Shown here: positions 1 to 12,171 of the stretch, in pieces
Layout of the letters: each line of letters opens with the position of its first letter
How positions within the stretch are numbered: position 1 is the stretch's first letter
DNA from: Hydractinia symbiolongicarpus
Lineage: Eukaryota > Cnidaria > Hydrozoa > Anthoathecata > Hydractiniidae
NCBI RefSeq assembly: GCF_029227915.1
Contig: NC_079881.1
Span: forward strand, 33,271,501 to 33,314,500
Length of the DNA stretch: 43,000 nucleotides
Direction: 5' to 3'
Position numbers and translations under genes: made by a program
Notes under the pieces: generated by a model
Databases searched by the model: none
What the model was told of the DNA's origin: nothing
What the model saw: the letters and a program-made list of their open reading frames with translations, nothing else

Positions 1-81
1 CAAGTCTCATGGGCTCTAGTGGTGAAATAATAATTTAAAAAATCGTTCGGGAAATGAGTTTACTCCCTGGGTACTTTCTTT

Positions 82-99
82 GTATACTTTTGACTATAC
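82..99. other. Example of the GTATA-N8-TATAC dyad
   Basis: GTATA and TATAC flank an 8-bp spacer, in most monomers of both main subfamilies. The spacer differs by subfamily (CTTTTGAC in A, CATTCGAC in B) while the arms are the same. L units (TATAG) and a few GTATG, GTATT or GAATA copies break it. GTATAC itself is also a 6-bp palindrome. The dyad sits at the edge of the GC-rich segment. Confidence 0.65.
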
Positions 100-3000
100 G
101 GGCCGAGTCCGGGGTTTACGGGAAATGGCGGGTTTTCGTTTGCCGGCGATTAAACTCCTTTTATTCAGCGTCTCATCAAAAATGAAAACATTTTTCAAAG
201 CTACAAGTCTCATGCGCTTTAGTGGTGAAAAGATAATTTAAAAAATCGTTTTGGAAATGAGTTTACTCACAGGGCACTTTCTTTGTATACATTCGACTAT
301 ACGAGCCAAGCCCGGGATTTACGGGAAATCGCGGAATTTCGTTTGCCGGCGATTAAACCACTTTTACTAAGCGTCTCATCAAAAATGAAAACAATTCTGA
401 AAACTACAAGTCTCATGCGTTTTAGTGGTGAAAAAATAATTTGAAAAATCGTTCGGGAAATGAGTTTACTCCCGGGTTACCTTCTTTGTATACTTTTGAC
501 TATACGAACCGAGTCCGGGATTTACGGGAAATCGCGGGTTTTCGTTTGCCGGCGATTAAACTTCTTTTATTCAGCGTCTCATCAAAAATGAAAACATTTT
601 TAAAAACTACAAGTCTCGTGGGTTTTAGTGGTGAAATAATAATTTAAAAAATCGTTCGGGAAATGAGTTTACTCCCTGGGTACTTTCTTTGTATACTTTT
701 GACTATACGGGCCGAGTCCGGGGTTTACGGGAAATGGCGGCTTTTCGTTTGCCGGCGATTAAACTTCTTTTATTCAGCGTCTCATCAGAAATGAAAACAT
801 TTTTGAAAACTACAAGTCTCATGCGTTTTAGTGGTGAAAAGATAATTTAAAAAATCGTTTTGGAAATGAGTTTACTCCCTGGGTACTTTCTTTGTATACT
901 TTTGACTATACGGGCCGAGTCGGGGATTTACGGGAGGTCGCGGGTTTTCGTTTGCCGGCGATTAAACTTCTTTTATTCAGCGTCTTATCAAAAATGAAAA
1001 CATTTTTCAAAACTACAAGTCTCATGGGCTTTAGTGGTTAAATAATAATTTAAAAAATCGTTCGGGAAATGAGTTTACTCTCAGGGTACTTTCTTTGTAT
1101 ACTTTTGACTATACGGGCCGAGTCCGGGGTTTACGGGAAATGGCGGGTTTTCGTTTGTCGGCGATTAAACTTCTTTTATTCAGCGTCTCATCAAAAATGA
1201 AAACATTTTTAAAAACTACAAGTCTCATGGGCTTTAGTGGTTAAATAATAATTTAAAAAATCGTTCGGGAAATGAGTTTACTCCCTGGGTACTTTCTTTG
1301 TATACATTCGACTATACGGGCCAAGCCCGGGATGTACGGGAAATGGCGGGTTTTCGTTTGCCGGCGTTTAAACCACTTTCATTAAGCGTCTTATCAAAAA
1401 TGAAAACATTTCTGAAAACTACAAGTGTCATGCGTTTTAGTGGTGAAAAAATAATTTAAAAAATCGTTCGGGGAATGAGTTTACTCCCTGGTTACTTTCT
1501 TTGTATACTTTCGACTATACGGGCCGAGTCGGAGATTTACGGGAAGTCGCGGGTTTCGTTTGCCGGCGATTAAACTTCTTTTATTCAGCGTCTCATCAAA
1601 ATTGAAAACATTTTTAAAAACTACAAGTCTCATGGGCTTTAGTGGTTAAATAATAATTTAAAAAATCGATCGAGAAATGAGTTTACTCCCTGGGTACTTT
1701 TTTTGTATGCATTCGACTATACGGGCCAAGCCAGGGATGTACGGGAAATCGCGGGTTTCGTTTGCCGGCGATTAAACCACTTTCAATAAGCGTCTTATCA
1801 AAAATGAAAACATTTCTGAAAATTACAAGTCTCATGCGTTTTAGTGATGAAAAAATAATTTAAGAAATCGTTCGGGAAATGAGTTTACTCCCTGGGTACT
1901 TTCTTTGTATACTTTTGACTATACGGGCAGAATCCGGGATTTACGGGAAGTCGCGGGTTTTCGTTTGCCGGCGACTAAACTTCTTTTATTCAGCGTCTCA
2001 TCAAAAATTAAACATTTCTGAAAACTACAAGTCTCATGCGTTTTAGTGTTGAAAAAATAATTTAAAAAATCGTTCGGGAAATGAGTTTACTCCCTGGGTA
2101 CTTTCTTTGTATACTTTTGACTATACGGGCCGAGTCGGAGATTTACGGGAAGTCGCGGGTTTTCGTTTGCCGGCGATTAAACTTCTTTTATTCAGCGTCT
2201 CATCAAAAATGAAAACATTTTTAAAAACTACAAGTCTCATGGGCTTTAGTGGTTAAATAATAATTTAAAAAATCGTTCGGGAAATGAGTTTACTCCCTGG
2301 GTACTTTCTTTGTATACATTCGACTATACGGGCCAAGCCCGGGATGTACAGGAAATCGCGGGCTTCGTTTGCCGGCGATTAAACCACTTTCATTAAGCGT
2401 CTCATCAAAAATGAAAACATTTCTAAAAACTACAAGTCTCATGCGTTTTAGTGGTGAAATAATAATTTAAAAAATCGTTCGGGAAATGAGTTTACTCACT
2501 GGGTACTTTCTTTGTATACTTTTGACTATACGGGACGAGTCGGAGATTTACGGGAAGTCGCGGGTTTTCGTTTGCCGGCGATTAAACTTCTTTTATTCAG
2601 CGTCTCATCAAAAATGAAAACATTTTTTAAAAACTACAAGTCTCATGGGCTTTAGTGGTTAAATAATAATTTAAAAAATCGTTCGGGAAATGAGTTTACT
2701 CCCTGGGTACTTTCTTTGTATACATTCGACTATACGGGCCAAGCCCGGGATGTACGGGAAATCGCGGGTTTCGTTTGCCGGCGATTAAACCACTTTCATT
2801 CAGCGTCTCATCAAAAATGAAAACATTTCTGAAAACTACAAGTCTCATGCGTTTTAGTGATGAAAAAATAATTTAAAAAATCGTTCGGGAAATGAGTTTA
2901 CTCCCTGGGTACTTTCTTTGTATACTTTTGACTATACGGGCCGAGTCCGGGATTTAAGGGAAGTTGCGGGTTTTCGTTTGCCGGCGATTAAACTTCTTTT

Positions 3001-3280
3001 ATTCAGCGTCTCATCAAAAATTAAAACATTTTTGAAAAGTACAAGTCTCATGCGTTTTAGTAGTGAAATAATAATTTAAAAAATCGTTCGGGAAATGAGT
3101 TTACTCCCAGGGTACTTTCTTTGTATTCTTTTGACTATACGGGCCGAGTCCGGGGTTTACGGGAAATGGCGGGTTTTCGTTTGCCGGCGATTAAACTTCT
3201 TTTATTCAGCGTCTCATCAAAAATGAAAACATTTTTAAAAACTACAAGTCTCATGCGTTTTAGTGGTGAAAAGATAATTT

Positions 3281-3483
3281 AAAAAATCGTTTTGGAAATG
3301 CGTTTACTCACAGGGTACTTTCTTTGTATACATTCGACTATACGGGCCAAGCCCGGGATTTACGGGAAATCGCGGAATTTCGTTTGCCGGCGATTAAGCC
3401 ACTTTCATTAGGCGTCTCATCAAAAATGAAAACATTTCTGAAAACTACAAGTCTCATGCGTGTTAGTGGTGAAAAAATAATTT
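3281..3483 (+). repeat. Reference monomer, subfamily B (203 bp)
   Basis: This is an example of the second subfamily. It differs from A by linked changes: GTTTTGG near the start, CTCACAGGG, ATACATTCGAC, GGCCAAGCCCGGG and, in the second half, AAGCCACTTTCATTAGGCG (AAACCACTTTCATTAAGCG in most B copies). B units are interspersed with A units in an irregular order in Block I, for example at about 241, 1256, 1662, 2270, 2676 and 3281. They are not in strict alternation. The linkage of many changes shows that B is a distinct lineage and not random noise on A. Confidence 0.85.
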
Positions 3484-3622
3484 AAAAAAACGTTCGGGAA
3501 ATGAGTTTAATCCCTGGGTACCTTCTTCGTATACTTTTGACTATACGGGCAGAATCCGGGATTTACGGGAAATCGCGGGTTTTCGTTTGCCGGCGATTAA
3601 ACTTCATTTATTCAGCGTCTCA

Positions 3623-3644
3623 TCAAAAATGAAAACATTTTTGA
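3623..3644. other. Example of the 9-bp perfect hairpin dyad
   Basis: TCAAAAATG and CATTTTTGA are perfect reverse complements separated by AAAA. The element is present at the same monomer position (about 140-161) in the many units that keep CATTTTTGA. It is weakened by one or two mismatches in units with CATTTCTGA, CATTTTTAA or CATTTTTGT. It lies in the AT-rich part of the monomer and could form a short hairpin or cruciform, or be a dimeric protein site. No function is shown. Confidence 0.7.
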
Positions 3645-3650
3645 AAACTA

Positions 3651-4635
3651 CAAGTCTCATGGGCTCTAGTGGTGAAATAATAATTTAAAAAATCGTTCGG
3701 GAAATGAGTTTACTCCCTGGGTACTTTCTTTGTATACTTTTGACTATACGGGCCGAGTCTGGGGTTTACGGGAAATGGCGGGTTTTCGTTTGCCGGCGAT
3801 TAAACTCCTTTTATTCAGCGTCTCATCAAAAATGAAAACATTTTTCAAAGCTACAAGTCTCATGCGCTTTAGTGGTGAAAAGATAATTTAAAAAATCGTT
3901 TTGGAAATGAGTTTACTCACAGGGCACTTTCTTTGTATACATTCGACTATACGAGCCAAGCCCGGGATTTACGGGAAATCGCGGAATTTCGTTTGCCGGC
4001 GATTAAACCACTTTCACTAAGAGTCTCATCAAAAATGAAAACAATTCTGAAAACTACAAGTCTCATGCGTTTTAGTGGTGAAAAAATAATTTTGAAAAAT
4101 CGTTCGGGAAATGAGTTTACTCCCGGGTTACCTTCTTTGTATACTTTTGACTATACGGGCCGAGTCCGGGATTTACGGGAAATCGCGGGTTTTCGTTTGC
4201 CGGCGATTAAACTTCTTTTATTCAGCGTCTCATCAAAAATGAAAACATTTTTAAAAACTACAAGTCTCGTGGGCTTTAGTGGTGAAATAATAATTTAAAA
4301 AATCGTTTGGGAAATGAGTTTACTCCGTGGGTACTTTCTTTGTATACTTTTGACTATACGGGCCGAGTCCGGGGTTTACGGGAAATAGCGGGTTTTCGTT
4401 TGCCGGCGATTAAACTTCTTTTATTCAGCGTCTCATCAGAAATGAAAACATTTTTGAAAACTACAAGTCTCATGCGTTTTAGTGGTGAAAAGATAATTTA
4501 AAAAATCGTTTTGGAAATGAGTTTACTCCCTGGGTACTTTCTTTGTATACTTTTGACTATACGGGCCGAGTCGGGGATTTACGGGAGGTCGCGGGTTTTC
4601 GTTTGCCGGCGATTAAACTTCTTTTATTCAGCGTC
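3651..4635. repeat. 0.98-kb sub-repeat S, copy 2 of 4
   Basis: It matches 1-985, 12172-13156 and 15824-16808 over nearly five monomers. Shared variants include ATGGGCTCTAGTGG, ACTCACAGGGCAC, ACTATACGAGCCAAG, AACAATTCTG and GGGAGGTCGCGG. The copies at 1 and 12172 then continue into segment T (about 1003-3650), while the copies at 3651 and 15824 continue into a different series of monomers. S is therefore a duplicated segment inside the 12.17-kb unit, offset 3,650 bp (18 monomers less a few bases). Confidence 0.8.
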
Positions 4636-6249
4636 TCATCAAAAATGAAAACATTTTTGAAAACTACAAGTCTCATGTGCTTTAGTGGTGAAAAAAAATT
4701 TTAAAAAATCGTTCGGGAAATGAGTTTACTCCCTGGGTACTTCCTTTGTATACTTTTGGCTATACGGGCCGAATCCGGGGTTTACGGAAAATGGCGGGTT
4801 TTCGTTTGCCGGCAATTAAACTCCTTTTATTCAGCGTCTCATCAAAAATGAAAACATTTTTGAAAACTACAAGTCTCATGCGTTTTAGTGGTGAAATATA
4901 ATTTAAAAAATCGTTTTGGAAATGGGTTTACTCCCTGGTTACCTTCTTTGTATACTTTTGATTATACGGGCCGAGTCCGGGATTTACGGGAAATCGCGGG
5001 TTTTCGTTTGCCGGCGATTAAACTTCTTTTATTTAGCGTCTCATCAAAAATGAAAACATTTTTAAAAACTACAAGTCTCGTGGGCTTTAGTGGTGAAATA
5101 ATAATTTAAAAAATCGTTCGGGAAATGAGTTTACTCCCTGGGTACTTTCTTTGTATACTTTTGACTATACGGGCCGAGTCTGGGGTTTACGGGAAATGGC
5201 GGGTTTTCGTTTGCCGGCGATTAAACTTCTTTTATTCAGCGTCTCATCAGAAATGAAAACATTTTTGAAAACTACAAGTCTCATGCGTTTTAGTGGTGAA
5301 AAGATAATTTAAAAAATCGTTTTGGAAATGAGTTTACTCCCTCGGTACTTTTTTTGTATACTTTTGACTATACGGGCCAAGTCGGGGATTTACGGGAAGT
5401 CGCGGGTTTTCGTTTGCCGGCAATTTAACTCCTTTTATTCAGCGTCTCATCAAAAATGAAAACATTTTTGAAAACTACAAGTCTCATGCGTTTTAGTGGT
5501 GAAAAGATAATTTAAAAAATCGTTTTGGAAATGAGTTTACTCACAGGGTACTTTCTTTGTATACATTCGACTACACGGGCCAAGCCCGGGATTTACGGGA
5601 AATCGCGGGATTTCGTTTGCCGGCGATTAAACCACTTTCATTAAGCGTCTCATCAAAAATGAAAACATTTCTGAAAACTACAAGTCACATGCGTTTTAGT
5701 GATGAAAACATAATTTAAAAAATCGTTCGGGAAATGAGTTTACTCCCTGGTTACCTTCTTTGTATACTTTTAACTATACGGGCCGAGTCCGGGATTTACG
5801 GGAAATCGCGGGTTTTCGTTTGCCGGCGATTAAACTTCTTTTATTCAGCGTCTCATCAAAAATGAAAACATTTTTAAAAACTACAAGTCTCATGGGCTTT
5901 AGTGGTGAAATAATAATTTAAAAAATCGTTCGGGAAATGAGTTTACTCCCAGGGTACTTTCTTTGTATACTTTTAACTATACGGGCCGAGTCCAGGATTT
6001 ACGGGAAATCGCAGGTTTTCGTTTGCCGGCGATTAAACTTCTTTTATTCAGCGTCTCATCAAAAATGAAAACATTTTTGTAAACTACAAGTCTCATGCGT
6101 TTTAGTGGTGAGAAATGTTTTAAAAAATCGCTCGGGAAAAGAGTTTACTCCCCGGGTACTTTCTTTGTATACTTTTGACTATACGGGACGAGTCTGGGGT
6201 TTACGGGAAGTCGCGGGTTTTCGTTTGCCGGCGATTAAAATTCTTTTAT

Positions 6250-8980
6250 TCAACGTCTCATCAAAAATGAAAACATTTTTAAAAACTACAAGTCTCGTGG
6301 GCTTTAGTGGTGAAATAATAATTTAAAAAATCGTTCGGGAAATGAGTTTACTCCCTGGGTACTTTCTTTGTATACTTTTGACTATACGGGCCGAGTCCGG
6401 GGTTTACGGGAAATGGCGGGTTTTCGTTTGCCGGCGATTAAAGTTCTTTTTTTCAGCGTCTCATCAGAAATGAAAACATTTTTGAAAACTACAAGTCTCA
6501 TGCGTTTTAGTGGTGAAAAGATAATTTAAAAAATCGTTTTGGAAATGAGTTTACTCCCTGGGTACTTCCTTTGTATACTTTTGACTATACGGGCCGAGTC
6601 GGGGATTTACGGGCAGTCGCGGGTTTTCGTTTGCCGGCGATTAAAATTCTTTTATTCAACGTCTCATCAAAAATGAAAACATTTTTAAAAACTACAAGTC
6701 TCGTGGGCTTTAGTGGTGAAATAATAATTTAAAAAATCGTTCGGGAAATGAGTTTACTCCCTGGGTACTTTCTTTGTATACTTTTGACTATACGGGCCGA
6801 GTCCGGGGTTTACGGGAAATCGCGGGTTTTCGTTTGCCGGCGATTAAACCACTTTCATTAAGCGTCTCATCAAAAATGAAAACATTTATAAAAACTACAA
6901 GTGTCATGCGTTTTTGTGGTGAAAAAATAATTTAAAAAATCGTTTTGGAAATGAGTTTACTCCCTGGGTACTTCCTTTGTATACTTTTGACTATACGGGC
7001 AGAGTCGGGGATTTACGGGAAGTCGCGGGTTTTCGTTTGCCGGCGATAAAACGTCTTTTATTCAGCGTCTCATCAAAAATGAAAACATTTTTAAAAACTA
7101 CAAGTCTCACGCGTTTTAGTGGTGAAAAGATAATTTAAAAAATCGTTTTGGAAATGGGTTTACTCACAGGTTACTTTCTTTGTATACATTCGACTATACA
7201 AGCCAAGCCCGGGATTTACGGGAAATCGCGGGTTTTCGTTTGCCGGCGATTAAACCACTTTCATTAAGCGTCTCATCAAAAATGAAAACATTTATAAAAA
7301 CTACAAGTGTCATGCGTTTTAGTGGTGAAAAAATAATTTAAAAAATCGTTCGGGAAATGAGTTTACTCCCTGGTTACCTTCTTTGTATACTTTTGACTAT
7401 ACGGGCCGAGTCCGGGATTTACGGGAAATCGCGGGTTTTCGTTTGCCGGCGATTAAACTTCTTTTATTCAACGTCTCATCAAAAATGAAAACATTTTTAA
7501 AAACTACAAGTCTCGTGGGCTTTAGTGGTGAAATAATAATTTAAAAAATCGTTCGGGAAATGAGTTTACTCCCTGGGTACTTTCTTTGTATATTTTTGAC
7601 TATACGGGCCGAGTCCGGGGTTTACGGGAAATGGCGGGTTTTCGTTTGCCGGCGATAAAAGTTCTTTTTTTCAGCGTCTCATCAGAAATGAAAACATTTT
7701 TGAAAACTACAAGTCTCATGCGTTTTAGTGGTGAAAAGATAATTTAAAAAATCGTTTTGGAAATGAGTTTACTCCCTGGGTACTTCCTTTGTATACTTTT
7801 GACTATACGGGCCGAGTCGGGGATTTACGGGAAGTCGCGGGTTTTCGTTTGCCGGCGATTAAACTTCTTTTATTCAGCGTCTCATCAAAAATGAAAACAT
7901 TTTTAAAAACTACAAGTCTCATGTGCTTTAGTGCTGAAAAAATAATTTAAAAAATCGTTCGGGAAATGAGTTTACTCCCTGGGTACTTTCTTTGTATCCT
8001 TTTGACTATACGGGCCGAGTCCGGGGTTTACGGGAAATGGCGGGTTTTCGTTTGCCGGCGATTAAAGTTCTTTTTTTCAGCGTCTCATCAAAAATGAAAA
8101 CATTTTTGTAAACTACAAGTCTCATGCCTTTTTCGTGGTGAAAAATAATTTAAAAAATCGCTCGGGAAAAGAATTTACTCCCTGGGTACTTTCTTTGTAT
8201 ACTTTTGACCATACGGGCCGAGTCCGGGGTTTACGGGAAATGGCGGGTTTTCGTTTGCCGGCGATTAAACTTCTTTTATTCAGCGTCTCATCAAAAATGA
8301 AAACATTTTTAAAAACTACAAGTCTTATGCGTTTTAGTGGTGAAAAGATAATTTAAAAAATCGTTTTGGAAATGGGTTTACTCACAGGTTACTTTCTTTG
8401 TATACATTCGACTATACAAGCCAAGCCCGGGATTTACGAGAAATCGCGGATTTTCGTTTGCCGGCGATTAAACCACTTTCATTAAGCGTCTCATCAAAAA
8501 TAAAAACATTTATAAAAACTACAAGTGTCATGCGTTTTAGTGGTGAAAAAATAATTTAAAAAATCGTTCGGGAAATGAGTTTACTCCCTGGTTACCTTCT
8601 TTGTATACTTTTGACTATACGGGCCGAGTCCGGGATTTACGGGAAATCGCGGGTTTTCGTTTGCCGGCGATTAAACTTCTTTTATTCAGCGTCTCATCAA
8701 AAATGAAAACATTTTTAAAAACTACAAGTCTCGTGGGCTTTAGTGGTGAAATAATAATTTAAAAAATCGTTCGGGAAATGAGTTTACTCCCTGGGTACTT
8801 TCTTTGTATACTTTTGACTATACGGGCCGAGTCCGGGGTTTACGGGAAATGGCGGGTTTTCGTTTGCCGGCGATTAAAGTTCTTTTTTTCAGCGTCTCAT
8901 CAGAAATGAAAACATTTTTGAAAACTACAAGTCTCATGCGTTTTAGTGATGAAAAGATAATTTAAAAAATCGTTTTGGAA
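6250..8980. repeat. Mosaic 1,218-bp hexamer HOR
   Basis: Distinctive variants recur exactly six monomers apart. AAGTTCTTTTTTTCAGCG occurs at 6441, 7659 and 8877. GGAAATGGGTTTACTCACAGG with ACTATACAAGCC occurs after 7129 and 8347. AAGTCTCGTGGGC occurs near 6292, 7510 and 8726. Other monomers in the interval do not keep the 1,218-bp register. For example, the GCTCGGGAAAAGA units at about 6125 and 8155 are 2,030 bp (ten monomers) apart. The interval is therefore a mosaic of at least two duplication registers. Confidence 0.7.
7340..7542 (+). repeat. Reference monomer, subfamily A (203 bp)
   Basis: This is a clean example of the commonest subfamily. Its diagnostic points are ATACTTTTGACTATAC, GGCCGAGTCCGGG and AAACTTCTTTTATTCA. 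Composition is uneven: roughly monomer positions 61-110 are about 60% GC and rich in CpG, whereas the part from about 140 through the start of the next unit is about 20% GC and dominated by A- and T-tracts. Units of this type occur throughout the window and make up most of Block I (1 to about 18.2 kb). Confidence 0.9.
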
Positions 8981-9319
8981 ATGAGTTTACTCACAGGGTA
9001 CTTTCTTTGTATGCATTCGACTATACGGGCCAAGCCCGGGATGTACGGGAAATCGCGGGTTTCGTTTGCCGGCGATTAAACCACTTTCATTGAGCGTCTC
9101 ATCAAAAATGAAAACATTTCTGAAAACTACAAGTCTCATGCGTTTTAGTGGTGAAATAATAATTTAAAAAATCGTTCGGGAAATGAGTTTACTCCCTGGG
9201 TACTTTCTTTGTATACTTTTGACTATACGGGCCGAGTCGGAGATTTACAGGAAGTCGCAGGTTTTCGTTTGCCGGCGATTAAACTTCTTTTATTCAGCGT
9301 CTCATCAAAAATGAAAACA

Positions 9320-12171
9320 TTTTTCAAAACTACAAGTCTCATGGGCTTTAGTGGTTAAATAATAATTTAAAAAATCGTTCGGGAAATGAGTTTACTCCCA
9401 GGGTACTTTCTTTGTATACTTTTGACTATACGGGCCGAGTCCGGGGTTTACGGGAAATGGCGGGTTTTCGTTTGTCGGCGATTAAACTTCTTTTATTCAG
9501 CGTCTCATCAAAAATGAAAACATTTTTAAAAACTACAAGTCTCATGGGCTTTAGTGGTTAAATAATAATTTAAAAAATCGTTCGGGAAATGAGTTTACTC
9601 CCTGGGTACTTTCTTTGTATACATTCGACTATACGGGCCAAGCCCGGGATGTACGGGAAATCGCAGGTTTCGTTTGCCGGCGATTAAGCCACTTTCATTA
9701 AGCGTCTCATCAAAAATGAAAACATTTCTGAAAACTACAAGTCTCATGCGTTTTAGTGGTGAAATAATAATTTAAAAAATCGTTCGGGAAATGAGTTTAC
9801 TCCCAGGGTACTTTCTTTGTATACTTTTGACTATACGGGCCGAGTCCGGGGTTTACGGGAAATGGCGGGTTTTCGTTTGCCGGCGTTTAAACCACTTTCA
9901 TTAAGCGTCTTATCAAAAATGAAAACATTTCTGAAAACTACAAGTGTCATGCGTTTTAGTGGTGAAAAAATAATTTAAAAAATCGTTCGGGAAATGAGTT
10001 TACTCCCTGGTTACTTTCTTTGTATACTTTCGACTATACGGGCCGAGTCGGAGATTTACGGGAAGTCACGGGTTTTCGTTTGCCGGCGATTAAACTTCTT
10101 TTATTCAGCGTCTCATCAAAATTGAAAACATTTTTAAAAACTACAAGTCTCATGGGCTTTAGTGGTTAAATAATAATTTAAAAAATCGATCGAGAAATGA
10201 GTTTACTCCCTGGGTACTTTTTTTGTATGCATTCGACTATACGGGCCAAGCCAGGGATGTACGGGAAATCGCGGGTTTCGTTTGCCGGCGATTAAACCAC
10301 TTTCAATAAGCGTCTTATCAAAAATGAAAACATTTCTAAAAGCTACAAGTCTCATGCGTTTTAGTGATGAAAAAATAATTTAAAAAATCGTTCGGGAAAT
10401 GAGTTTACTCCCTGGGTACTTTCTTTGTATACTTTTGACTATACGGGCAGAATCCGGGATTTACGGGAAGTCGCGGGTTTTCGTTTGCCGGCGATTAAAC
10501 TTCTTTTATTCAGCGTCTCATCAAAAATGAAAACATTTCTGAAAACTACAAGTCTCATGCGTTTTAGTGTTGAAAAAATAATTTAAAAAATCGTTCGGGA
10601 AATGAGTTTACTCCCTGGGTACTTTCTTTGTATACTTTTGACTATACGGGCCGAGTCGGAGATTTACGGGAAGTCCCGGGTTTTCGTTTGCCGGCGATTA
10701 AACTTCTTTTATTCAGCGTCTCATCAAAAATGAAAACATTTTTAAAAACTACAAGTCTCATGGGCTTTAGTGGTTAAATAATAATTTAAAAAATCGTTCG
10801 GGAAATGAGTTTACTCCCTGGGTACTTTCTTTGTATACATTCGACTATACGGGCCAAGCCCGGGATGTACGGGAAATCGCGGGCTTCGTTTGCCGGCGAT
10901 TAAACCACTTTCATTAAGCGTCTCATCAAAAATGAAAACATTTCTAAAAACTACAAGTCTCATGCGTTTTAGTGGTGAAATAATAATTTAAAAAATCGTT
11001 CGGGAAATGAGTTTACTCACTGGGTACTTTCTTTGTATACTTTTGACTATACGGGACGAGTCGGAGATTTACGGGAAGTCGCGGGTTTTCGTTTGCCGGC
11101 GATTAAACTTCTTTTATTCAGCGTCTCATCAAAAATGAAAACATTTTTTAAAAACTGCAAGTCTCATGGGCTTTAGTGGTTAAATAATAATTTAAAAAAT
11201 CGTTCGGGAAATGAGTTTACTCCCTGGGTACTTTCTTTGTATACATTCGACTATACGGGCCAAGCCCGGGATGTACGGGAAATCGCGGGTTTCGTTTTCC
11301 GGCGATTAAACCACTTTCATTCAGCGTCTCATCAAAAATGAAAACATTTCTGAAAACTACAAGTCTCATGCGTTTTAGTGATGAAAAAATAATTTAAAAA
11401 ATCGTTCGGGAAATGAGTTTACTCCCTGGGTACTTTCTTTGTATACTTTTGACTATACGGGCCGAGTCCGGGATTTAAGGGAAGTTGCGGGTTTTCGTTT
11501 GCCGGCGATTAAACTTCTTTTATTCAGCGTCTCATCAAAAATTAAAACATTTTTGAAAAGTACAAGTCTCATGCGTTTTAGTGGTGAAATAATAATTTAA
11601 AAAATCGTTCGGGAAATGAGTTTACTCCCAGGGTACTTTCTTTGTATACTTTTGACTATACGGGCCGAGTCCGGGGTTTACGGGAAATGGCGGGTTTTCG
11701 TTTGCCGGCGATTAAACTTCTTTTATTCAGCGTCTCATCAAAAATGAAAACATTTTTAAAAACTACAAGTCTCATGCGTTTTAGTGGTGAAAAGATAATT
11801 TAAAAAATCGTTTTGGAAATGCGTTTACTCACAGGGTACTTTCTTTGTATACATTCGACTATACGGGCCAAGCCCGGGATTTACGGGAAATCGCGGAATT
11901 TCGTTTGCCGGCGATTAAACCACTTTCATTAGGCGTCTCATCAAAAATGAAAACATTTCTGAAAACTACAAGTCTCATGCGTGTTAGTGGTGAAAAAATA
12001 ATTTAAAAAAACGTTCGGGAAATGAGTTTAATCCCTGGGTACCTTCTTCGTATACTTTTGACTATACGGGCCGAATCCGGGATTTACGGGAAATCGCGGG
12101 TTTTCGTTTGCCGGCGATTAAACTTCATTTATTCAGCGTCTCATCAAAAATGAAAACATTTTTGAAAACTA
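9320..12171. repeat. Third copy of segment T (2.6-2.85 kb)
   Basis: It matches about 1003-3650 and about 13174-15823 through the same run of private variants. Offset from copy 1 is 8,317 at the left end and about 8,520 at the right end. The change of about 203 comes from one extra monomer here (about 9,650-9,890) where the other two copies have a single fused monomer (about 1,256-1,458). At its right end it runs into segment S at 12172, exactly as T runs into S at 3651. Confidence 0.8.

Larger units (their letters stand above)
1..12171. repeat. Block I long HOR, copy 1 (about 60 monomers)
   Basis: Sequence at x matches x + 12,171 to 12,174 for x from 1 to about 6,040. The offset is close to 60 monomers (12,180 bp). 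The match runs monomer by monomer through private variants, including ATCGATCGAGAAATGAG (1665 and 13837) and the AATTTTG insertion (about 4089 and 16262). Only about a dozen differences were seen by eye over 6 kb, for example at 75, 534, 987, 1068, 1549 and 2009, with three small indels. The right half of this unit (about 6,040-12,171) has no second copy in the window, so the true left edge and full unit length are unknown. Confidence 0.85.

Noticed and set aside
60-140. CENP-B box-like match around TACGGGAAATCGCGGG
   Set aside because: The spacing between the TTCG-like and CGGG parts is off by one base and TACG replaces TTCG. No exact match to the TTCGNNNNANNCGGG core was found on either strand in the consensus units I checked.
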